Shown piece by piece: positions 33,711-41,667 of a stretch of DNA of 64,000 nucleotides (position 1 is the first letter of the stretch; each line of letters opens with the position of its first letter). The position numbers and the translations under genes are program-made. Where the stretch lies: contig CAJUTM010000006.1 in NCBI GenBank assembly GCA_910589595.1, positions 1-64,000 on the forward strand. Reading direction: 5' to 3'. This DNA comes from an uncultured Eubacterium sp. Lineage in GTDB: Bacteria; Bacillota; Clostridia; Lachnospirales; Lachnospiraceae. A model generated the notes under the pieces. The model did no database searches, had not been told where the DNA came from, and worked only from the letters and a program-made list of their open reading frames with translations.

Positions 33711-36062
33711 TTACTCAATAACAAAATTATCGAGGTACAAATCGGCCGGAAGTTTTGCTGTAGCTTTCAGCTCAATTTTATTGTCGCCCTTTTTCAGAGT
33801 AATCGGACAGGTCACTGTCTTCCAGTCACTGTAGGACTCTCCTTTTGGAAGTGAGAGTGTAGTAACTTTTTCTCCTCCGACATATAAGTCAAGGGTATTT
33901 ATATCTGACGTTGTTGCGTAACGAAGCGTCATATTAACGGTTTCTTGCACATCGTTTGGCACATTGTCTCTTACGGCTGCATTTTCCGCGCTGCCAAATT
34001 TCATATAACCCTGTCCCTGATAATTAAGAACGCCGCTCTGGCAACCGTTTGTAATGTTTTCTTTGATGTTTTTATAATCAAAGAACTCTGCCTCGTATTG
34101 GCGCGGCCCTGTGTAAGCGGCAGGGAATGCCGGTTCAACAAGAGATGCCGGTGTATAGGTAGTCAGACGGTCTTTTTCCTGACCGGAGCACTTAATCGTA
34201 ATGTCAAGCGGCCCATTGTGTTTCACGGTCAGGGTATAAACGCCGTTGTTCCAGCTTTCCACGGCAGTACCCCTCACTTGCTTTAATCCTCTGTTTTCGA
34301 GCGTATAGGTAGGTTTTGTGGTAGCTCCGTAAATTTTAATTGTGTTTGTTCTAATTTGGTTCTGTACATCTTTTTCATTATAGTTATTCAGATAGAAATG
34401 AATCGAATCTGAATATTCTTTGATGATTCCGGTTGTGTAATCCGAATAGGAAAGTTCAACCTGCTTACACGTGTTATATTTCGGTATAAAGAACCCTCCT
34501 GCCGGAGAACCGTCTTTATTAGGATTGTATGTTACCCATTGATTTTCAAAACGGCCGCCATAGCAGTTGCCCCAGAATTCATTTTCAAAAAGGGAGTTAA
34601 ATTCATCCTGTTTTGCTTTTAACGATGGCCAGCGCGAAGCAATGGACGACTGATTAATCGGTACCTGAATCGATTTTGCCAAATCATCTTTTAGGGCGTA
34701 GACCGTTGGGATGGTCGGATAGCGTCCGGTAGATTTATAAGGATTAAAATTATCTTTCAGGTTTCCGTCGCCCTTCATGCGATAGAGCCCTTCAAACAGG
34801 GTCGGATAGGTACTGTATTTATTGTCGTTACTGCCTGTATTCACATCCTGAATAATGGCTACTTTCGTTCGTGCAATCACTTCCTCACGCGTTGGAATGC
34901 GAACCGTTCCATCGAGAACCTTGCGGAACATATCCATCATGTCATTCTGGAATTGGTCATACATTTCCCATCCGCGCATATTATATCCTTCGATGTCCTT
35001 TGATGGCCAAAGTTCCTTAAAATCGTCTGTCCATACAAGTTCCGGTCCATCGATTACCGTCATGCCATTGAGCGCCATTCGCTCTAAATGGATAGGCAGA
35101 CCGGTAGCAAGACGAAACTGGTCTTTGGAGTTCTCCCCTGTAGGGTCGGCTGCCGAATCCCATGTAGAATCAGTCCAGCCGGATTTATCATAGCGCACGC
35201 CGAAATTTCCACAGTATCCGGAAAGGTAAGCACCAAATACTTCACTTTCCACGTCTGCGATATAACTTAGCTGGGTATATTTTTCTTCCAAAATAAAGTT
35301 TTCCGAGTACTGGCGGCAGGCCGCTTCCCATTCCGGAACTTCTTTGAGCATGGCAATCGGGTTGATGCCGGCGCTCCACTCGTTTGCGCACCAGCTCACG
35401 TCAAGATAGCCGCCGTATTTGTTACAGAGTTTAAGCAATGCAGCAAAATGGCGATAACGCTCCGGACAGGTTATCGGGAAATCTTCGCTTGCGAATCCCC
35501 AGAATTGCTCGCAGTAGTTGAAGCCGATAAAGTTCGGATATTCTTTGAAAAACTCTGCATAAATCGTGTCTTCCAAATTGGCGTCGGCAGCATAATCCGG
35601 AAAATGGCTCTGCCCGCCGCTGGATGGTTGTATCATTGCCCATACGCCTTTTTCTGCGCATGTTCTCAGCCATGACTTCGCTGTTTCATAACCATACTGT
35701 ACCATAAGCCATTCCTTTTTCTCCTTACTCCAGTTAATGGAGAGAGAAATATTGAAAACGACATAAGGCAGTATATCCTCAGGTATCAAATCAATAATTT
35801 TTGCCGGGTCAGCATAATTCCACGAATCAATATGTACAATCCACATCGGCTGTTCTGCCGAGAGAGGGCGGCGCATCGTGCCGTCCGCCTTAGTGACCGT
35901 GAAAGGCTGGGCTTTCTGTGAGGATACGGGAACTTTTTCCGTCACCCCGCTAACGACACCAAGATTTAAATCATTGGCGGGGGCGAATTGCGGTACACCC
36001 ACGAATAAATTGACCGACATGATGACCGACATAAATGCCGCACAAAATTTCTTTAATATCAT
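33711..36062 (-). CDS. Secreted GH98-family glycoside hydrolase with C-terminal CBM6/35-like domain
   Basis: A 783-residue exported enzyme. The signal peptide (about 1-28) is followed by a GH98-type catalytic region from about 70 to 380, with MWIVHIDSWNYADP, VVFNISLSINWSKEK, GFNYCEQFWGF (candidate acidic residue) and VIDGPELVWTDDF. A GH98 C-terminal region extends to about 640. A CBM6/CBM35-like beta-sandwich (about 655-783) opens with YEAEFFDY and ends LYLDNFVIE. Known GH98 members include blood-group endo-galactosidases and an endo-xylanase acting on heavily decorated xylan; the xylan neighbours favour the latter, by inference. GGAGG places the start at 36062. It is divergent from the intracellular GH115. 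Confidence 0.85.
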   Translation of the reverse strand: MILKKFCAAFMSVIMSVNLFVGVPQFAPANDLNLGVVSGVTEKVPVSSQKAQPFTVTKADGTMRRPLSAEQPMWIVHIDSWNYADPAKIIDLIPEDILPYVVFNISLSINWSKEKKEWLMVQYGYETAKSWLRTCAEKGVWAMIQPSSGGQSHFPDYAADANLEDTIYAEFFKEYPNFIGFNYCEQFWGFASEDFPITCPERYRHFAALLKLCNKYGGYLDVSWCANEWSAGINPIAMLKEVPEWEAACRQYSENFILEEKYTQLSYIADVESEVFGAYLSGYCGNFGVRYDKSGWTDSTWDSAADPTGENSKDQFRLATGLPIHLERMALNGMTVIDGPELVWTDDFKELWPSKDIEGYNMRGWEMYDQFQNDMMDMFRKVLDGTVRIPTREEVIARTKVAIIQDVNTGSNDNKYSTYPTLFEGLYRMKGDGNLKDNFNPYKSTGRYPTIPTVYALKDDLAKSIQVPINQSSIASRWPSLKAKQDEFNSLFENEFWGNCYGGRFENQWVTYNPNKDGSPAGGFFIPKYNTCKQVELSYSDYTTGIIKEYSDSIHFYLNNYNEKDVQNQIRTNTIKIYGATTKPTYTLENRGLKQVRGTAVESWNNGVYTLTVKHNGPLDITIKCSGQEKDRLTTYTPASLVEPAFPAAYTGPRQYEAEFFDYKNIKENITNGCQSGVLNYQGQGYMKFGSAENAAVRDNVPNDVQETVNMTLRYATTSDINTLDLYVGGEKVTTLSLPKGESYSDWKTVTCPITLKKGDNKIELKATAKLPADLYLDNFVIE

Positions 36063-36143
36063 TATGACCTCCAATCCAGAGCGTGTAAATTTTTCTGTTT
36101 GCTAAGCGCTCTTTTAATAACACCATATGGAAATTTTTCAAAT

Positions 36144-36172
36144 ATTATATATAAATTTTTTGGCATTTTCAA
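36144..36172 (-). promoter_or_regulatory. Promoter of the GH98 gene
   Basis: On the minus strand TTGAAA (36172-36167), a 17-bp spacer and TATAAT (36149-36144). It lies about 80 bp ahead of the start at 36062. It may also drive the large surface-protein gene downstream. Confidence 0.7.
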
Positions 36173-36254
36173 GATGTATTTTTCTTTTTTTGTGATTTCT
36201 TTTCTTCATATTAAAAGTTTCCTTAATATATAAGGACATTTCTGATTATATTAT

Positions 36255-36283
36255 TTGCTTAATTACCGGAACGGGAATATAAT
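36255..36283 (+). promoter_or_regulatory. Promoter of the intracellular GH115 operon
   Basis: TTGCTT at 36255-36260, a 17-bp spacer and TATAAT at 36278-36283. It lies 38 bp before the ATG at 36322. Confidence 0.65.
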
Positions 36284-36321
36284 AATGATGTTGATATAAA
36301 ATAAGATAGGAGTTATATGAC

Positions 36322-39300
36322 ATGTGTGAAAGCCAATGTATTATAATAGGTTATTTTGAGGAAGAAAACAAAGCGGTTCTATGTGCCCTCAATAATTTGA
36401 AAAAAGATATTGAAAAGGTAACTGACTGTGCGGTCAGTTTAAAGATGCTGAACGCAAAAGAGAATGCGCACAGGGAGGCGGAAGCCTGCGATATTCTTGT
36501 TGCCACGAAAAACGTACATACATGGCTTGACGGAGAAGAGGCGCTTGATAAGTGGGAAGGATATGTTGTGAAGAAGCAGGATGGCACGGTGTATATATGC
36601 GGGGCAGACAGACGGGGAACTATTTACGGGATTTATGAGCTGTCACAGTATATGGGAGTATCGCCGTGGTACTATTTTGCCGATGTTCCGATAAAGAAAA
36701 AAAGTGGCTTTTCCATTGCCGATGATTTTTATGTAGCAGATTATCCCTCGGTGCAGTACAGGGGAATATTTTTAAACGATGAAGAAGAGCTGGAAGAGTG
36801 GGCGGCATTACATACTACCGACGGAACAATTGGACCGGAGTTGTATCAGCGGATATTTGAACTTATCCTCCGCTTAAAAGGGAATTATATCTGGCCTGCC
36901 ATGCACGTCAATTATTTTCAGGAGAATCCGCAAAGCGCGAGGCTTGCCAACGAGATGGGAATTGTGGTAGGTACGTCGCATTGCGATATGCTGATGAGGA
37001 GTAACCAAAACGAATGGAATCCGTGGCTTAACAGTAAAGGCTATGTGAGTGACTACGACGCCGTACATTCAAACAAAATGCAGTCCGGCGGCGCGGATGG
37101 CAGTTGTATTTATTACGATTATTCGCTTGCGGGTAAAAACCGCAGTGTCATTCAGCAATACTGGCGTGAGAGTATAGAGATGAACAGGGATTACGAGGTC
37201 TGTTATACGATTGGTATGAGGGGCGTCCACGACTATGGATTTTCTACCAAAGCGATAGATGAGGATTCGTCGCTTACGGAGGCGGAGAAAGAGAGAGCGA
37301 GAATCCGGCTGCTGGAGACAATAATGTCTGACCAGAGGGAAATGCTTAAAAGCGGATTGGGCTGTGAATCGGCGGAGGAGATTTTGCAGACATTTATTCC
37401 CTACAAGGAAGTTCTTGATTTGTACAATAAGGGACTTTCGGTTCCGGATGATGTGACGCTTGTCTGGGTCAATGATAATTTCGGACACATCCGCCGCTAT
37501 CCAAATACTGAAGAGAAAAAGAGGTTAGGAGGACACGGACTTTATTATCACGCGTCCTACTGGGGAACTCCTGACATGAGCTATTTGTTTTTCAATACCA
37601 TTCCTCTTGCACAGACGACACAGGAATTAAAGAAAGCTTACGAATCGGGCATTCAAAAAATGTGGGTGCTCAATGTCGGGGCGTTGAAACCGCTGGAAAT
37701 GGATATGGAAGCTTTTTTGCAGTACGGCTGGGACGCGGGAAAGGAAGCCGTTGTAACTACTGATATTCATGCATATACGGCGCAGTGGTTTGATAAATAT
37801 TTTTCCGGCGGCTACGGAAATGAGCTGGCGGATTTATATGAATCATTTGTACAGCTTACGAATGCAAGAAAGATTGAGCACATGGTTTCGCTTGCCTTTT
37901 CACAGACCGGTTATGGAGACGAGGCCGGTGAGCGGGTATGCCGTCTCGAGTACATATTCAGCCGCGCCAATGAGATATATGGAAGTCTTCCTGATTGTGA
38001 GAAGCCTGCCTTTTTTCAAATGTTTTTATGTAAGGTGCATGCGTCTTATTATGTAAATCATGCTTTTTATTTTGCCGACAGAAGTATTCTCTCTTATGAC
38101 AGGGGAAATGACAGGGCAGCCGATTTTTATACGGAGCAGTCAGGAATGATGATGCGTTATTTGCGCAATATGCTGCGGTATTACAATAAGTATATGTGCG
38201 GCGGGAAGTGGGACGGTATACTTACGCCGGATTTATTTCCACCTCCCACCATCAATTTCTATCCTGTCTGCAAACCGTCGATACGCAGGAAGAGCGGCGG
38301 CCTGAAACTTTTTCTGCCAGATGGCAGCAGTTCTTTTGAATACGGGGAGCTTACGTTTTGTCAGGGAGGAACTGACAGGAAATGGTTTGAACTCGGCAAT
38401 CAGGGAAACCTTGATGTGCCATTCACCATATGCGGCTGTCCGGACTGGCTTGATATTTCCGAGACCGAGGGTGAAGTGATTACGGAAAAGAGAATATACT
38501 TGACGGTTCGTGACATCCGTCGGTGTGCGGGTCAGTCGGCGTTTATGGAAATCCGTGACATTGTTGATAATAAGACAATAAAGTTGCAGGTAAAGGCAGA
38601 GCCGTCACTGGCGGCGGTTGAAGATTGTAATAACGTGGAGGCGGACGGAGCAGTTTGTCTGTTTGCCGACAACTATGAGGCGCAGACAGAGGGAGCAAAC
38701 GGAGCGTACTGGAGAAAAGTATACGGTGTAGGAAGAGGCTTTGGCAATGTGATGACGGCTTATGCGCCAGACGATGTTTTGTCTGACGGTTTGGACGTTA
38801 GAAGCGCCCCATGTCTGGAATATTCTTTCCTATTAAAAAGCGAGGGGGAATTTGAACTTGAAATTACAAGGTTTCTTACTCTTGATTCGCGGGGCAGAAT
38901 AAGGTTTGCGATAGGGGTTGACAAGAACCCTCCTGTTGTCGTGGAGTCGCCTACGACAGACGAGTGGAGAGGGGCATGGAAAGAGAGCGTTTTAAATAAC
39001 GGAGAAAAGCTTTCCATATGGCTGCCATTGTTAAGAGCAGGAAAACATACGCTGCAATTGTATATGATTGATAAGTATGTCTCAATTCATAAGATAAATC
39101 TATATACGGAGAGGAAAAGGGATACATTTTTTGGTTTTTCTTCTGTACACTACCGCGCGGATATGCCACATATTAATATGAAAGAACTGACTGCCATTCA
39201 GAATGGTATGTATATGGCTGCGGATAACGATATTCTGCCTGATGTGGTGTACGTCGATGAAGAATTTTGGAAGTATAACCGGATATACAGAAAGAATGAC

Positions 39301-39744
39301 ATGACAAGGCAGGCTGTTCGCGGTGCCCGCCGCTATGAAGATTATTATGCCGGAAACGGCATTGCGGATATTACGGATATGTTTGCAAGAGGCGTTTTTC
39401 AGGAGAAAGACGGGATACTTTCACTAGAGGCAGAGTATACGCTTGAAAATTCTGCCCATGCGTATCTTACGCCGGATGTTTCAGGCGCCGTTTATTGGAG
39501 CCATGTGCGCGCGCAGACGGATGGCGGAACAGGTCTTGCCATGCAGGTATTCGGGCCGCCTCACACATGGGATAACCCGAAAGAGGCGCCGGCCATGCAT
39601 TTCCGTGTAAACATATCCGAAGCCGGAGATTATAAAGCATGGATTCTTACCCTGCATGAGGACGATATGTCGGATACATGCTACTTCGCCGTTGACGGTG
39701 AGATTCTGCCGTTGAGTGATAGGAAAGAGTGTGATGAAAAGTGA
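36322..39744 (+). CDS. Intracellular GH115 alpha-(4-O-methyl)-glucuronidase
   Basis: A 1140-residue protein without signal peptide. GH115 hallmarks are GADRRGTIYGIYELSQYMGV (about 93-112), PSVQYRGIFLNDEEEL, LKGNYIWPAMHV, GTSHCDMLMRS, YTIGMRGVHDYG, VWVNDNFGH and WVLNVGALKPLEMDMEAFL. The C-terminal third contains beta-sandwich domains, as in characterised GH115 enzymes. The family removes (4-O-methyl)glucuronic acid from xylan; without a signal this copy should act on imported aldouronic acids. It heads a tight operon with a small unknown gene (4-nt overlap) and a WYL regulator. A second, secreted GH115 is at 52487. Confidence 0.93.
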   Translation: MCESQCIIIGYFEEENKAVLCALNNLKKDIEKVTDCAVSLKMLNAKENAHREAEACDILVATKNVHTWLDGEEALDKWEGYVVKKQDGTVYICGADRRGTIYGIYELSQYMGVSPWYYFADVPIKKKSGFSIADDFYVADYPSVQYRGIFLNDEEELEEWAALHTTDGTIGPELYQRIFELILRLKGNYIWPAMHVNYFQENPQSARLANEMGIVVGTSHCDMLMRSNQNEWNPWLNSKGYVSDYDAVHSNKMQSGGADGSCIYYDYSLAGKNRSVIQQYWRESIEMNRDYEVCYTIGMRGVHDYGFSTKAIDEDSSLTEAEKERARIRLLETIMSDQREMLKSGLGCESAEEILQTFIPYKEVLDLYNKGLSVPDDVTLVWVNDNFGHIRRYPNTEEKKRLGGHGLYYHASYWGTPDMSYLFFNTIPLAQTTQELKKAYESGIQKMWVLNVGALKPLEMDMEAFLQYGWDAGKEAVVTTDIHAYTAQWFDKYFSGGYGNELADLYESFVQLTNARKIEHMVSLAFSQTGYGDEAGERVCRLEYIFSRANEIYGSLPDCEKPAFFQMFLCKVHASYYVNHAFYFADRSILSYDRGNDRAADFYTEQSGMMMRYLRNMLRYYNKYMCGGKWDGILTPDLFPPPTINFYPVCKPSIRRKSGGLKLFLPDGSSSFEYGELTFCQGGTDRKWFELGNQGNLDVPFTICGCPDWLDISETEGEVITEKRIYLTVRDIRRCAGQSAFMEIRDIVDNKTIKLQVKAEPSLAAVEDCNNVEADGAVCLFADNYEAQTEGANGAYWRKVYGVGRGFGNVMTAYAPDDVLSDGLDVRSAPCLEYSFLLKSEGEFELEITRFLTLDSRGRIRFAIGVDKNPPVVVESPTTDEWRGAWKESVLNNGEKLSIWLPLLRAGKHTLQLYMIDKYVSIHKINLYTERKRDTFFGFSSVHYRADMPHINMKELTAIQNGMYMAADNDILPDVVYVDEEFWKYNRIYRKNDMTRQAVRGARRYEDYYAGNGIADITDMFARGVFQEKDGILSLEAEYTLENSAHAYLTPDVSGAVYWSHVRAQTDGGTGLAMQVFGPPHTWDNPKEAPAMHFRVNISEAGDYKAWILTLHEDDMSDTCYFAVDGEILPLSDRKECDEK

Positions 39745-40082
39745 ATAAAAGAGTGGAACCAGAGCAAATAGTGAGAACTCGGGTTTATCAGGAATGGGAA
39801 GCATTTATAGCGGAGTATGATAAACAGACTATAGTTGATATATGTGATAAAATCCATTTTTATGATTGTGTGGTGATTTTTTTTCTGGAGAATGGACAGA
39901 TATCGGAAGAGGATGTCGGTTTCCTTTACAAAAAAGAACATATAATTTCTCAAATGTGGCTGACTTATTTGAAGCATGAACAAGGTGGATTTATGACACA
40001 GCCGCAATTGGTAGAGCTGCTGGAACTCTGGCGGAAAGACGAAAGAAAGGACGGTAATTTATGTCGGAAGAAACAAAAGTAA
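39741..40082 (+). CDS. Small helical protein of unknown function
   Basis: A 113-residue, mostly helical, charged cytoplasmic protein that I do not recognise. The GTG start overlaps the GH115 stop (GTGA), and the 3' end overlaps the WYL-regulator gene by 22 nt, so it is translationally linked to both. It contains a central hydrophobic stretch (YDCVVIFFLENGQI) and a Lys/Arg-rich tail (RKDERKDGNLCRKKQK). By position it could be a partner of the regulator; there is no direct evidence. Confidence 0.65.
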   Translation: MNKRVEPEQIVRTRVYQEWEAFIAEYDKQTIVDICDKIHFYDCVVIFFLENGQISEEDVGFLYKKEHIISQMWLTYLKHEQGGFMTQPQLVELLELWRKDERKDGNLCRKKQK

Positions 40083-41005
40083 ATCGGGTATTGAGTCTGT
40101 ATACGAAACTGTTGAATGGCCAACTGATTTATAAAGCGGAGGAGGCCAATCATTATCATGTTGCGCGGCGGACGATTCAACGGGATATCGAGGATATACG
40201 CAAATTTCTTGATTATTCGGTAGCAGATACAGGTATTGTCAATACGATACTATATGACAGGGAAAAGGATGGATATTATCTGGAGCAGACGGACCAGATG
40301 CGGTTCTCGAATAGTGAAATCCTTGCCATCTGCAAGATTTTACTGGACAGCAGAGCATTTACAAAGAAGGAAATGAGCGAAATGCTCGCTAAGCTGATTG
40401 ACTGTTGTGTTCCCGAGGCGAATCAGAGGCGAGTGCGTGATTTGGTTCGGAATGAGGAGTATCATTATATAGAGCTTTGTCACAAATCAGTTTTTGTGGA
40501 TAAAATGTGGGATATCGGGCAGGCAGTCCACGAAAACCGCTATATCGAAATTCACTATTTGAGGCAAAAAGATAAAAAAGTAGTTCAGCGCAAATTGAAG
40601 CCGGTGGCGATTATGTTTTCCGAATATTATTTTTATCTGACAGCCTTTATTGAGGATGAGATGGTACGACAGGACTTTGAAGTCATGGAAGATGCGTTTC
40701 CGACAATATACAGAATTGACCGAATCTGTTCTTATGAGGTGCTGGATGAACGTTTCCATATCCCCTATAACGAGAGATTTGAGGAAGGTGAGTTTAGAAA
40801 ACGGATTCAGTTTATGTATGGCGGGAAACTGCGGCGGGTCACTTTTAAATATTCCGGTCTGAATGTGGAAGCGGTGTTGGACAGGCTGCCGACTGCCCAA
40901 ATATTGGATGAGGAAGAGGGCATTTATACGATATCGGCAGAAGTGTTCGGCAAGGGGATTGATATGTGGCTGAGAGGTCAAGGGGAAGCGGTGGAGGTGA
41001 TTTGA
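40061..41005 (+). CDS. WYL-domain transcriptional regulator
   Basis: A 314-residue DNA-binding protein. The N-terminal DeoR-like winged helix (about 8-70) contains VARRTIQRDIEDIRKFL. The central WYL ligand-binding region (about 135-225) shows YIEIHYLRQKDKKVV, KPVAIMFSEYYFYLTAF and TIYRIDRI. A WCX-type C-terminal extension follows. WYL proteins sense small ligands or nucleic acids; many control defence islands, others metabolic genes. Here it is the last intact gene of the GH115 operon and directly precedes the accessory island, so either target is plausible. AAAGG lies 10 nt before the ATG. Confidence 0.88.
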   Translation: MSEETKVNRVLSLYTKLLNGQLIYKAEEANHYHVARRTIQRDIEDIRKFLDYSVADTGIVNTILYDREKDGYYLEQTDQMRFSNSEILAICKILLDSRAFTKKEMSEMLAKLIDCCVPEANQRRVRDLVRNEEYHYIELCHKSVFVDKMWDIGQAVHENRYIEIHYLRQKDKKVVQRKLKPVAIMFSEYYFYLTAFIEDEMVRQDFEVMEDAFPTIYRIDRICSYEVLDERFHIPYNERFEEGEFRKRIQFMYGGKLRRVTFKYSGLNVEAVLDRLPTAQILDEEEGIYTISAEVFGKGIDMWLRGQGEAVEVI

Positions 41006-41553
41006 TGGGATATAAGATAGGCTCTTTTAATTTAAAAAATATCGGGTTAACCGCTCTTGGAAATAAAAATGAACGTGACTTAAAGAAGATTGCTGAAATC
41101 ATAAAAAGAGAAAAGTTTGATGTAGTAGCGCTACAGGAAGTTCTCAGCGAAGGGAAAGCTTTTACTTCTTCATATGGCACTAAAAAATCAATATTAATGG
41201 AACTTGGACGGGATTGGGGGTTTGAATGGGCTGATTCTGAGACCTCATTGGCAGATTCAAGACAGGAGTGTTACGCTTTTTTTTGGAATAAACGCAGATT
41301 AAGAATGTCAACGACCATACTATCGGATAATACAGATAGGATTGAAGTGGAGAGAGCATTCAGCTTAGATAAATGCTGCTATGGAATGGGACTGATAACC
41401 ACAAAGCTGGAAGAAACCCAGCTGACATCTATCGCATTATCTGTATTTGTCTCGAATCTGTTTAAGATGCAGAGGCAGATACTTTTTGCTCTTTTGTATA
41501 TGTTCCAAAAACGGAACATATATGAAGAACTTAAACTGTCAATGCCTGCTTAA
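41005..41553 (+). pseudogene. Truncated EEP-family nuclease fused to a transposase C-terminal remnant
   Basis: The ATG at 41005 overlaps the WYL stop and has GGAGG 7 nt upstream. Residues 1 to about 112 are the N-terminal third of an endonuclease/exonuclease/phosphatase protein (YKIGSFNLKNIGLTALGNKN and FDVVALQEVLSEGKAF with the metal-binding Glu). From about residue 113 (nt 41341) the sequence changes to IEVERAFSLDK, KLEETQLTSIALSVF and NLFKMQRQI. This resembles the end of a DDE transposase, with the last catalytic Glu in VERAF. The later EEP motifs (GDYN, SDH) are absent and not found elsewhere in the window. It looks like an IS insertion followed by deletion, marking the left edge of the accessory island. 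Confidence 0.7.
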
Positions 41554-41574
41554 TCAGCAGACACTAATTAGATA

Positions 41575-41636
41575 TTTTGCGTCCGTTTTTAGGACGCGTA
41601 AAAGTGCATAATCGGTGTTGGAAACTATACACACCG
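41575..41636. other. Hairpin and inverted repeat ahead of the four-gene island operon
   Basis: GCGTCC/GGACGC (41579-41584 and 41592-41597) forms a hairpin flanked by TTTT and AAAA runs, possibly the old transposon terminator. Just after it CGGTGT (41613-41618) and ACACCG (41631-41636) form an inverted repeat 32 bp before the first gene, a candidate operator. No convincing -35/-10 pair was identified. Confidence 0.4.
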
Positions 41637-41667
41637 TCTTTTGAAATAATGGGAAAGGATGAAAGTT

